64,000 nucleotides of DNA, taken from NCBI GenBank assembly GCA_016808115.1, contig JAEQBH010004557.1:62001-126000 (forward strand), in the 5' to 3' direction. Shown piece after piece: positions 1 to 10,542 of the stretch. The stretch comes from Tetrastigma voinierianum (Eukaryota; Streptophyta; Magnoliopsida; Vitales; Vitaceae). The position numbers were made by a program, and so were the translations under genes. The notes beneath the pieces are model-generated. The model had not been told where the DNA came from, did no database searches, and saw only the letters and a list, made by a program, of their open reading frames with translations. Positions within the stretch are counted from its first letter, which is position 1, and each line of letters opens with the position of its first letter.

Positions 1-59
1 TCACAAGCTATCTTTCCTCATTTCGCCTCTTTTGTTTCCACTACTTACACTTCCACAGG

Positions 60-240
60 CTCCTCTCCTCATCTGATCATCTCGGTCGTGAGCCTCTGTA
101 AGTTTGAAGCCGGTTCTCGTTTTCTAGTTCATCTTCATGAGTGTGAGTCATATCAGTTCAGGAAACATGCTGGTGTCTCGTTCCCGAGCTTAGATCCTTG
201 AATGAGATCTCATTTGAGGCTTATCCCTTTTGATGTTAGA
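60..240 (+). mobile_element. Ty1/copia GAG-pre-integrase fragment
   Basis: Conceptual translation of roughly 85-205 gives a diverged GAG-pre-integrase motif, with the words CESYQFRKHAGVSF resembling the usual CESCQLGKHxRxSFP of plant copia polyproteins. It continues weakly to about 240 (PFDV). The reading frame is broken. It is the left-most visible part of the old copia element that resumes at 1660, 6540 and 9186. The rest of the element lies off the left edge. Confidence 0.6.
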
Positions 241-243
241 GGT

Positions 244-1655
244 TGATGAGTGTAGATTTATTTAGTATTTTTGTTTTATACAAGATTAATGCTAGATTCA
301 CACTAATATCTCTAAAGAATGCACTAATCCCTCATTTGAATGTGTTTTGCAGATTTTGAATGAAAACCAAGCAAAAAGATGGAAATTTTGAAGAAAATAA
401 AAAGTTGTTGAATTGTAGAGCTGCAAGGGTTCGTCTCAACGAATCTATTCTTTCTAAAATGACGTGGCGTTCACCACGACAAAGTGGCATTCGCCCGCAG
501 TAAAGAGCTAGTCATCTCGGCGGTGAAGAACACATCGAGTATACTCACGGGTTCTTAGCGACGAAGGTCGGTCGACCAGTGACCACATCTGACCAGGTTC
601 ATTGATTTTCGAAGGCATATAAGATGATACTTGTTTTAGGGTTGAGGGGGGGTTTTGGCAAGAAGAGACGAGATCAAGAGTCCTGACTGGGAAGTTCGCG
701 CTTTGAGAGGAAGAAAACCCTCGCCAGATTCTGCCCTCTTGTTCTATACACGCTAGGACCGGAGAGGGAGTTAAGTGGCTATTCTCGAGATTTGGGAGAA
801 GGACTTAGGATTGAGAGGGAAGAAGACCAAGGACTCATCGGCTTTCATCATTTAGATTCTTATTTACCCTTTTTCTCATGTTTTATTACGATTTTGTGTT
901 GCACGAGCCTGCAATATGTTTTTGATTAGTGATGGGGTTTTGTTGTATTTTGGACATGAATTTTATATTTATTTGTTAATTTTCCTTTTTCTATTGTCTA
1001 TTTGTGATTGTCACCTCTATTGATTCATACTCGGTTTGGTTACACATTGATTTCTAACTAATCTCAATATGGTGAGTGGTTCCATGCGAGATCTGAGAAG
1101 GGAGTAAAGAATTAAACATAGGTGAATCAACCTAATTAGCTTGGTAGTGTAGAACTTATCGGTAATTAAAAGTGATGTGAGATTCACCAGGTCTTAAAGC
1201 ATGCTAATGCAGAGGTTATTTGAGAAGCAAAAACTGAATGTCGTTGGTAGATTATCCGACCTCGAGAGAGGCTTTTAATTAAATTAGGCAAGAGTGGCCT
1301 TGGAGGGCTTTTTCAAGAGGCAATAGGATGGAATGTTGACCTAGATATAATAGGATTGTCTAATCACACCAAATACCCTAGAACTCTATCATCTCTTGGT
1401 ATCCCTTAGTTGCACATTTTATTTGCTGAAAATTGATCTCATTAGTTTAGTTTAATCTCTGTCTCAATCATTTAGTTTGACCGTTTTGATATCCGAAGAA
1501 GTATTCTAATTTTGGTACTTAGCATCCCCAATTTCCCTGTGGATCGATCTCTTGTACATTTATTACACTGTATTACTTGATAAGCGTATACTTGCACAGA
1601 ATAGGTGCTTATTTTAATTTTTTCTGCATATTTTTAATAAACAACACAAATACAC
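244..1655 (+). mobile_element. Ty3/gypsy-type LTR-like insertion (possible solo LTR)
   Basis: This 1.4 kb non-coding block splits the copia pre-integrase region from its integrase. It contains a typical plant gypsy LTR-end landmark near 1530-1600 (CCCTGTGGATCGAT followed by a run around TACTTGATAAGCGTATACTTGCAC). It shares general layout and short words with the longer LTR-like block at 2180-3790, for example a GGCGTTC/GGCGTGGTTC motif. No internal coding sequence is present, so a solo LTR is the simplest reading. Ends are approximate, and a target duplication is only hinted at (TTAGAGG left, TTAGGGG right). Confidence 0.5.
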
Positions 1656-1659
1656 CTAT

Positions 1660-2175
1660 TAGGGGTCCTTCTCAGTCTGCATCTACTTTGGGAGATTTAC
1701 CGTTCTTTTATTTACTTTTATGACGTTATTCTCGATGTACTTGGTCATTTTTAATGAAAACTCGAGCTGAGTTATTTTCTATCTTTCAAAAATTTCATGC
1801 TGAAATTCACACTCAATTCAATGCTTCTATTCGTATTTTAAGAAGTGATAATGCAAAATAATATTTTTCTATGTCGTTCTCTTCTTTTATGTCTTCCCAT
1901 GGGATTCTTCACCAATCATCTTGTACTTATACTCCTCAACATATGCATGCATTAGCTAAAGCATGGAAACCATCATTAGTTAAACAGCTCCACTCTCTCC
2001 TTCATCATAAAGGTTCCTCCAGTAACTTTTTGGGAATGCTATTTTAATAGCATGTTATTTGATTAACCGTATGTCCATCCTCTGTTTTACATGATCAAAT
2101 CCCTCATTCTATCTTACTACCTGATGAGTATATTTTATACTCATTTTATCCCAACGTTTTGTGTGTTATTTTGTA
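1660..2175 (+). mobile_element. Ty1/copia integrase core fragment
   Basis: The conceptual frame from about 1717 reads YSRCTWSFLMKTRAELFSIF, then RILRSDNAK and SSHGILHQSSCTYTPQ, then PSSVLHDQIPHSILLPDEY. These are the integrase catalytic-core words of plant Ty1/copia (the D of RSDN is a catalytic Asp). Several in-frame stops and a 1-base frame break before YSRCTW show that it is dead. The core stops near FYPNVLCVI and resumes in the same order at about 6545, which shows that 2180-6535 is an insertion. Confidence 0.85.
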
Positions 2176-2179
2176 GTTT

Positions 2180-5100
2180 TTATACATAAATAAGTGTCAT
2201 AATGCTCTCTTTTCTCAATTTTGTGATTAGGCCAACCATTAGTGAAGTAGGCAAAAGATGTAAAATCAGCAAGTTCAACGTATGCGACTCACATCTATTT
2301 TGACCTTTTTAGATATACGATGACCTCCAATGGCTCCAATGCTGTGGATAGATATTAGACTTTAGAGCTTTAAAAGTCGCTATTCCCTTTAATTGGACTT
2401 CAATTGAGTCAAATCATGACTTTTGGAAGTTGAAGGAATGGGGAAAGTGCTCGAAAATCTGACTAGTTGGCACTTTGTGATTCGAGTATTTACCATCAAC
2501 TCTAAAGTGTTCACTCACGGATATATCCATATTCACCACACTCTCTAAGCTTTCCAACAAGATGAGATTTTGTACAAATCGAGTTTGAGCAGAGAAAATT
2601 CTGCATCAGGAAGTGAAGAAATTCTGAAGGAAGTAACCAATGCTTTGTAAGCGTGGTTTCTTCACAATACGGCATGGTTATTCACGTTATGGCGTGGTTC
2701 TCACTGCGATCCACTCCCCACTCTGGCGACGGGACCGCTCTGATGTGAGCTACGCTATAGCATGGGCTTTCACGCGCGTGGTTTAGACAGGCGTGTAGTA
2801 GCTACATTTTTGTATTTGTGTGTGTTGCAGCTAAAGCGTGGATGCTTGAGAGACCCAGAGTTGTGGAAGCCCATTATCACACTTTGCTCTCTTTGGTTTG
2901 GCCAAAAGGGAAATTCGGGCATTGGTTGAAGGGAGGTCAAAGGGGCGGAGGGAGTTCTCTCGGCAGTAGAGAGAAAGAAGCCCTAAGGTTTCCAAACCAC
3001 ATAGGGCATAAGGAAGAAAGAAGAATATTGAAGAGATGAAGGTTGAAGAGGGAGATTGGGCATCATTTTTCCATAGAGCATTTCTTCTCCTCTTTATATT
3101 TTCTTTCTTTTCTTTAGTTTGTTTCTCCTCCATGAACTAATCCATTTCTAGAGTTTAGATGTATTTAGTTAGGATTTATGTATTTAGAAGTTTGATTTAC
3201 TCCATTTAATGTTTGGATTATAGTTTTATTAATTGTTCTAGTCTATTTCTTTCCTTACTTGTTGATAAATTCATCACCCATTGACATGGATTTGTGGTTC
3301 AACTTGAGGCTGAGGTGGGTTAAATTAGGCGTAGTTAGAACATTACAATTCGCCATTGAGAAGAGATTCTCATGGTTTGTGTAGTAATTAAAGGTTTCCC
3401 AGGGTTTATTTAAATGCTAGAACTTTTGGGGTTGAGTAGAGATGCAAAATACCTAAGCTCTAGGGTAGATTGTGGATTCTGGGAGATTCACATATCTGAT
3501 AGAGAGACTTACTATTAATGATTCGAATGTTAATTGGGGATAAATTGGACCTAATACATAATGATTAGCTAAATGAAATCTAAACCACTGGGATTTCCCT
3601 TTATTTCTTAATACCATGTTAGCTTGGGATTATAATTTATTAGTTTCCTTTTTATTCTCATATTTTCCACCATCGAATAAAGTTAAGATTATCAGATTTC
3701 AGTGCCAGTAACACAATCTCGTAGAACGATATTTATACTTTCATTTATATTACTTGAGGCGATGCATGCGCTACATATAGAGTACCATTTACATAACACA
3801 AATTAAAGTATCGAGTTTTTTGCACACCATTCTTGAGAGTTGGTGTTTTACTAATATTGATGCAGTAGGCATTCTTTACTTTGGATATAGTTAGTCTTGT
3901 TTTATTTTCCTTTTATATTTTACTTTGGTTTGTTTTCGTTTTCATTTTATAAGATTTAACACAATGGATCCTTTCATGGAACTATCAACTAAAATGGCCT
4001 TCCTCACTCAACAACAAAGTTTAAGGCAAATGGCCAATGAACATCATCAAAGAGTGACAAATCAAGTGAAGAGTCAAGTATGGCAACCATACGCGTCGAT
4101 GGATGATATTGATATGGTACGTATTTGAAGCAATCTGTTTAGATGGGACCATCACTCAAACACCTCATGGAACACAAATTACCTTGCTCTTCCAATCTCC
4201 ACAAGTCAAGATCAAGCCTAGAAGAAGCTATGGATGAATTAAGGAAGAACTCAAGTTGAATGCATGTGGCATAAGCTGAATTTTAGATCAATGGCTGATA
4301 TGGACCCTCTCGAGATTAGTTTACCTAGGTTATGTAGGCAAAATGAAATGAATCAGCCTGCCCAGGGAAGTGTCTGGCCTAGAGACTGCTAGCTGAACTA
4401 AGAAGAGTTCGAGGCGATTTGGCAACATCTGGCTCGAGTTCATGGAGGAGACACACCTCCACAAGAGGAGTCAAGCATTAAAAATGGAGTGGATGAATTG
4501 GCCTTCCTGATGGCTAAATTAGCTAATTGTGGGGTTGATTTATCATAAATGAGAAACCAGCTCCTATGGCCACTTTTTATACTCGATCAAAATTTGAGAT
4601 ACATCAACCTCTACAAGAGAAGGGAATGAGTATACAAGAACTAGTGGCCAAGCACATGAATGAGGAAGAGAAAATGACAAATTTGTCCTTTGAAGTACAA
4701 CACAAGAGCTTGCCATCCATTCTTAAGGTGATTAGAGAAGAAGAAGACTTGAGCTAAAATGAGGATATCACCTCAAGCAATGATGGAGAACTTGAGAAGC
4801 TAAAGTGGAGGAATGATGCACCGCAGAATGGAAGGCCTTGGTTACGAAAAGGAGATGAAGCCAACTTCTCCGGAATCATTACCTGACAAAGAAGTTATAA
4901 AGACAAATTTCGAGATGGCTCCATGGGGTGAAATGTATGAGGACTTTGACATTGTAAAGTAACCCTCGTGTCGAGGTGGAAGGAGTCGTTATTAGGTTGG
5001 ATAAGGAAATAAGCCACCATTGTGAACAAAAAAATCAAAATAATAAGATCGTAGAAGACTATGTACTCAAGTTGTTGATTAGGCACAGCTACTCGCCTCT

Positions 5101-6535
5101 TAGAAAGGATGGAGGATGAAATCACCCAGCCTATATGAATTAGTAGAGTCTATTGGACTCGAAAAGCAGAAAGCAACTTCTTGAAAGGCAACCCAAGCTT
5201 AGTAATGTTTTCTTTTCCCTTTTCTAGTTTTATTTAGTTAATTTTTCTTGTTGGATCCTGTTTTGTTTTGTTTTTAGTTGTTCTTTTCAGGTTTTTGGAA
5301 GTCCTGAAGTTGGTTCTAAAATGACGAGATGATCAGCAGGGGGTCTCTCAACCTCTTTGTTTTCATGCTTTATTTCATTGAGGTGTTTTGTTCAAGTTTG
5401 GGGAATGGTGTGAGTAGAATCGACTTTAGTTTCTTTGGTGATAATGTATACATGTTTATTATTTTGTGTCTTATATAGAGTTAGTTTGTTGATTAATAAC
5501 TATTTGGAGGAGATGTTTTGACATTGTGCTTCAAAAAAGTTTATTTTATTTGGCCAAAACTTAGGATACCATCACATTTATATAATCTAAGTTAAGTGAG
5601 TGTCGGTGGTTTGTGGGAGGCTTGGTTGCTGTAGAGCCTTGAGTGTTTCAAGGAACCACTTCTTGGCCAGGACTTCAGTGCTACATGCACACTAGATCTC
5701 ATTTGTACACTGAGGTTTCGGCCTCTTCTTCTCAAACTAAACTTACCTTGGGAGACCTTAACTTCCATAGTGTTGGAACACCTCTATAAAGAGGGATAAA
5801 TGAGCCACACATTAGCAAAAACAAAATAAAAAGAGAGAAAAAAAAAAAAGAAAAATGAAAAGAAAAAGAGATAAAGAAGTGAGTTGTTCGATCGAATCTA
5901 AAATTCTGATCCGAGGTCTTTCAAAGCCTAGATGGCGCAAGCGATTGGTTGGGAGTCGCTAAGCTTCCTTTGCCGTTGCATGAGATAGAGGATGGATTCA
6001 GGTCTCCGCAGTAGGTGCTTTGGTTTTCTAGTTGAGTGTTTAGGAATTGGGATTGAAGGAACTTAATGCGGAGTGCCATAACGAATGGTGAGGAGTCACC
6101 CGACATATCCCATTTACATGGACACTTTCGTGTAGCGTCCCATCCCTGCTTTCTAGTTATGGTATTGAATAAAGGTGCGTTCTTAGCCTATTTTTGTTAT
6201 TATCTTTCCAGATGAGATAATTAGGTTGGTTAAGTGTCTTGGAACCTCGCCTACATTTGAGGTCTAACATACCATTTTAAGTTTACGTAGGAAGGATTCA
6301 TTGAAATTGAAGGCAAAGCTTGCCTTGATCACCATGCCATAGATGCACTTGTCTTTAAGATTTTAAATGTTAGGATCCATGTAGGCTATATAGTTTCCCA
6401 TAGAACTTTGTCATGGTATTCTCTAACTTGTTTTCTTTGCATTCTCTCATATGCTTTAGTGTGTTGTATATATGTGTGTTTTTCCTTTGCTTGAGGACAA
6501 GCAAAGATTTAATAATTAACCTTTCTTTTGCTTCA
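2180..6535 (+). mobile_element. Non-autonomous Ty3/gypsy-like element inserted in copia integrase
   Basis: This 4.35 kb block interrupts a continuous copia integrase. It starts with a long LTR-like leader (about 2180-3790) and passes a degraded LTR-end/primer-site region (3690-3860). It then has a gag-like stretch with short open frames (3925-4757 and beyond), and a long non-coding tail. The tail holds GTTCAAGTTTGGGGAATGG at 5391-5409 and CTTGAGGACAAGCAAAG at 6490-6506, both hallmarks of the region just before the 3' LTR in plant gypsy elements. No reverse transcriptase or integrase was found and no clear 3' LTR follows, so it looks like a LARD/TR-GAG-type or deleted element. Confidence 0.6.
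3925..4757 (+). pseudogene. gag-like remnant of the gypsy-like insertion
   Basis: Two short open stretches lie here. One from 3964 begins MDPFMELSTKMAFLTQQQ, and one from 4566 (63 codons) contains the words SIQELVAKHMNEE. The position just after an LTR-end and primer-site-like region, plus a Gln/Lys/Glu-rich composition, fit a gag start. There is no zinc knuckle, and frames are broken between the pieces. Assignment as gag is by position and composition, not by a recognised domain. Confidence 0.4.
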
Positions 6536-6539
6536 TATG

Positions 6540-7800
6540 TGCTCTTTAGTTTGTCTATTTTTGTTCGCCTTCTCACTCTGAAGACAGACTCTCGGCTAAG
6601 GCCCGAGGTGTCTTCTTGGGTTATTCTCGCCTTCATAAGGGTTATCGTTGTTATTCTCCCAACATTAATCACTACTTCATTTCTACTAATGTTACCTTCT
6701 TTGAGGATTCCTCCTTCTTCTCCTTTGCAGCGCGTCCTCCTGTGTCGGATGTCTTATCTATTCCTCTTATCTTACCATCTCTAGATTTCCCCTTCTCCAT
6801 GACTGAATGTAAGTGACTCGAGCACTTTAGGTTATACTCGACATTAATCAACATTATTCTCAGGCATTAATCATTTGCTTCATTTCTCTTTGATGTACCT
6901 TCTTTAGGGATTCCTCCTTCTTCTCCTACGCTAGGGCATCCTCACGTAGTCGGATGTCATATCTATTCCTCTTGTCTACCATCTCGATTTCCCTTCTCCG
7001 ACAACGGATGCCGTGACTCGACCGCCCGGGTTTATAGTCGTCCTCGTCCTCTTACAAGGCCTCTTGTTCAATCATCTTCTATGCCCGCAGTCATCTCACT
7101 GCTCAGATTCCGCTTGTTAGTATGATGATCACCTGTGCCGTTCGAGAAGATGCGCTGCCTTCCCAACCCACATCGTACATAATTTTATGAACTTTCATTT
7201 ATCTTTACTACTTTGTCTTTGTCTCACCTTGTCTTACATCTACCCACCTACTTGACACCCGGGTGGGCTCTCTCTCTCATTCGAGTAGAAAGCAGAGCCA
7301 GTGGCTAAGGAAATGGATGTTCTTATTTCGATAGCACATGGAAGCTTGTTGCTCTTCCTCCCCAGCAAGTATCCGGGTTGGTTGTATCGTTAGGTTTATC
7401 ACCGGTGAAAGTGGGACGTGGCGGGTTGATCGGCAAGCCACGTTTAGTTGTCGAAGTGCGCTCCGGCAATATAGCTCGATTTGTTATAATCACGTTTCCT
7501 GTGGCCTCGCGGCTCTTTTTCGATTGGATATTAGAATGTGTTTGCCGTGGTGATACCGGCTGGGAGGTTTATATGAATCGCCGTCTGGTTTTGTTGCTCG
7601 AGAGGGAGTTGGTTTGGTATATAGCTACGACGTTCATATAGGGTGCGAAGCGATCTCCACCGAGCTTAGTTTATACGGTTTAATTTCCGGTGGTTCCACG
7701 ATTTTGCTTGTGATTCGAAGCCGCAATGAGGACCATTAGTCTTTATGCGTACGTCTTACATTGAATGATGTATTTACTTAATTGTTTATGTGGATGACAT
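6540..7800 (+). mobile_element. Ty1/copia integrase C-terminus and reverse transcriptase (decayed)
   Basis: From about 6545 the frame resumes the copia integrase tail, with GYSRLHKGYRCYSPN at 6616-6660 and FISTNVTFFEDSSFFS next. Further on, heavily eroded RT words are visible: a WELVPLPP-like region near 7340, VDRQAT near 7425, LDIRM near 7525, and VYVDDIVI at about 7784-7805 with the catalytic DD pair. Many substitutions and indels are present. A stretch of about 205 bp is duplicated in tandem inside it (6659-7042). It breaks off near 7810 and resumes at about 9186. Confidence 0.8.
6659..7042 (+). repeat. Tandem duplication inside copia pol
   Basis: Two adjacent copies of about 204 and 180 bp. 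Both contain the ATTAATCA word, GGATTCCTCCTTCTTCTCCT, GTCGGATGTC, CTATTCCTCTT and GTGACTCGA in the same order. The second copy carries its own point changes and deletions, so the duplication is not recent. Confidence 0.65.
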
Positions 7801-7829
7801 TGTCATTATAAATGACCCGGGATGGTATT

Positions 7830-9185
7830 TAGGCCATGTTGAGTCACGGGGATTAGCGGGATTAATTTTGTACCGGTGGGACTAATGCGGTGAGGACTAG
7901 GAGTAGGACAAATTTATCTTGTCTGTGTTTGATACGATCTAGACAAAATTATGGACTTTTTATCCTCGTTTGGTATCTGGGACTAAGGTGGTATTATTTT
8001 TTTACTTAATCTTGAATAGAACTTTTTGGGCTTAATCTTGGAATAGTGCAATAGCATTAGAGTATTAAGTTATTTGTTTTTTAACATTAGGTAATGAGTA
8101 AGGATGGCAGCGGGACGGATTATTACGGGTTAAAGTCAGGGCGCTCATTCTTAATGCTTGCAGGTTTAATTTAATTTAATCGGGTTTTTAATAGGTTTAG
8201 GTTTATTTTTCTCCGTCGATCACAGGTTCAATTATTACTCTCTGCCAAAACCTGAGAAAATTCAAGAAATTTTCAAAATTGGCAAAATGTTAATAAAATA
8301 ATAAATTGTCGTAAGGGTTGAAGAAGCGCAAGTCTCTAAATACCGGATGGCCAAGCGAAGCTACTGGCAGATTAAATTCGTCTCGCGAAATCTAGTGAGT
8401 CAGAAAAGTTTCGTCAAATTCCGAGACAAGCAGAAATTTTTCCGATTTTAGGTGATAAAGTTTATCGATGTTCCAGGGAATGAGATTTTACTAAAATCTG
8501 AAAGTTAGAAATAGTTTAGGCTAAGTTCATTTTAAAATAAAATTGACCGAAAATAAATTGTTTCGGGGTAGAAGCGGGCTCGAATAAACAATATAGATAT
8601 GTATCAAAATAATAATAATAAATTAAAAGCCTAGATTATATTTTAAAAATAATTTTTATTATTTTATTTTTATACTTACTAATACAATCATTATTATTAT
8701 AATGTTTTTAATAAATAATTTATAAAAATTCATAATATTTTTTATTTGTATGAAAAATAGTAATTTTAATATAATAAGTATGAATATAAAAATATTAAAA
8801 TAAAAATAAAAACAAAAATAAAATGTAAACGGGGCGGGTTTAGGAATTTTCCCATCTCCATCCCGCCCCATTTAATTTTTTAAATGAGATAAGTTTAGGA
8901 ATTGAACAAAATAAAAGCGAGTTTTTGATAATATATTAGTTAATAAATTTTTGTTAAATTTTTTGAATTCACATTAATTATTTTTGTAAAAAGCTATAAA
9001 ATATTTTATGCAGGTTGAGTAAAGGCGAGACCCGCACTAATTTAGAGATTCATAAAGCAAAATATTCGTATTTAATTTTATCCACAGGTTAGTCGGTCAT
9101 CTACCAAGCGGCGCACTTAACAATTTTTGTCAAAAATTAGTCTAATCCCTACTCGATCCAGCTTACGAACCGACATAGAAACTCA
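7830..9185. mobile_element. Unclassified insertion splitting copia reverse transcriptase
   Basis: Copia RT is continuous up to the YVDD box near 7800 and continues from about 9186 (FQTTKFETQVFLGIEMAR-like words). The intervening 1.35 kb is therefore foreign. It is non-coding and very AT-rich in the middle (8580-8830). It has G-rich/C-rich patches near 8105-8150 (GGCAGCGGGACGG, then TTACGGGTT) and at 8831-8870 (GGGGCGGGTTTAGG, CCATCCCGCCCC). No terminal repeats or coding domain could be recognised. Confidence 0.45.
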
Positions 9186-10041
9186 GGCAATAGCGTCTTG
9201 ACTTTCAAACAACAAAATTTGAAACTCAAGTATTTCTAGGCATTGAGATGGCTAGGTCTGATTTCGGAGTGGTTATTTCACCAAAACAAGTATGCCTTAG
9301 ATATATTGGCGAGACACTTGTATGTGTTGAATTTTGTAAGCGCATGCCATGGCTCATGGATCGAATGTCGAACTTGTACGAGTCGAGGGAGCCTCTGAGA
9401 TCCAGGGACATATCAGCGGCTTATGATAAACTAGAAACTATCTAAGCTTATCACTTTCGGTGCGACATTTCTTTTCGCATGAGCATGGTTGGTCGGTTCC
9501 CCATAATCCCACTTTGCCAGCGACCATTGGGATCTTTGCGGTTCGTATTCTACATTATGTTAAGGGTGTTGTATGAGGAGGTCGTACCCGGATTGTTAGC
9601 TCTGAGTGTCACGGTAGCGAGGCTCGCGTAGATAGACGTTCTACGTTAAGTTATTATGTGCTTATTAGAGGAAACTTAATATCTTGGAAGAGTAAAGCAG
9701 ATGTAATGAATCTAGTGTTGGAAATTTGAGTATCGAGTTGTTGCCTTAGCAACATGTGAACTCATATGGTTTGACATCTTCTCCAGGAACTAAGATTTGG
9801 GAAGGATGGGCAGTAACAAGAAACATAAGATAATCGTAGTCTTTGCATATTTCTACCATCTAATCCTAGTTTTCTGAGAGACCAAGCACATGAGTGGATT
9901 GCCACTTTATCGAAAAGGTGCATCGGGATGCATCGTCTTAGTTTTGTCAACTCTAATGACCAACTAACGAGACTCTCTTCAAGAAGAACTAAATCTCTTG
10001 GGGGTCCTGGGATAAAGTATATATATGACAAACTGTACTTT
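9186..10041 (+). mobile_element. Ty1/copia RT C-terminus and RNase H (decayed)
   Basis: Conceptual frames give VFLGIEMARSDFGVVISPKQ (9231-9290). They continue with SREPLRSRDISAAYDKLE near 9380, ISWKSKAD at about 9680, CELIWF-like near 9765, then ELRFGKDGQ, LSFVNSNDQLT and GGPGIKYIYDKL up to a stop at about 10041. These match the order of RT end, RNase H and polyprotein C-terminus in plant copia elements. Stops and frame breaks are present. It is followed 27 bp later by a short LTR. Confidence 0.8.
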
Positions 10042-10067
10042 TGACCTATAATACTCGGCTTGAGAAG

Positions 10068-10231
10068 TGTTAGAGTTTAGTCTCTAATGTGTAGAATTCT
10101 TTTCCTTCTCTCTTTAGTGCTTGATTAGGCTACAACTTTGTTTTCTTTTTACTTTTAACACTGAAGTATAAATATGTATGTTACCTCCTCTGTAAATTAA
10201 TGAGAACAAGAGTATTCCTTCTCTCTCAACA
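10068..10231 (+). mobile_element. Short 3' LTR of the old copia element
   Basis: This 164 bp block begins TGTTAGAG and ends CTCAACA, the expected TG...CA form. It lies just after the copia polyprotein stop. It contains a promoter-like AAGTATAAATATGTATG and a run CTCTGTAAATTAATGAGAAC, typical of short copia LTRs. No partner 5' LTR lies within the window. Confidence 0.65.
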
Positions 10232-10415
10232 CAAACATTCAAAGAATTTCATGATTATCTCTTGCAATGGATTAGACAAATCAAAATTGTAAGACAAGAT
10301 TTGATACCATGAGTCAATCATTCAAAACCAAGGAAAATGAAATGTAAGCGATTTCAGATGGTGAATCTATTACCCATTCAATTAAGCCTCATGTTGCAAT
10401 GTACGATGAGCTGAA

Positions 10416-10542
10416 TCAGTAGTTTGTTGATGTACGAGGGTCATAGTCATACGCTTCACCCGCCTTAACAAATCTACCTTTCACACGTTTTCTAGTATCA
10501 GCTCTGGCTTTACGAGAAGCATATCTGATTTGTTTGCCAAAG
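10416..10542 (-). CDS. COL exon 4: CCT domain and C-terminus
   Basis: Acceptor TTTGTAG|C at 10543/10542 completes the Thr codon of exon 3. The exon encodes FGKQIRYASRKARADTRKR, then VKGRFVKAGEAYDYDP, and ends TSTNY-stop. This is a full CCT domain, a basic region known for nuclear localisation and NF-Y/DNA interaction in CONSTANS-family proteins. It is perfectly conserved in the key KARADxRKRxKGRFVK core. Confidence 0.95.

Noticed and set aside
8659..8871. Hydrophobic open frame, Phe/Ile-rich, on the minus strand
   Set aside because: A by-product of AT-rich low-complexity DNA; it would look like a membrane protein only because A/T runs encode Phe, Ile and Lys.
10290..10312. GATTTGATACCATGAGTC resembling an inverted copia primer-binding site
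   Set aside because: No LTR ends next to it on the required side; it lies in the probable 3' region of the COL gene, so coincidence is more likely.
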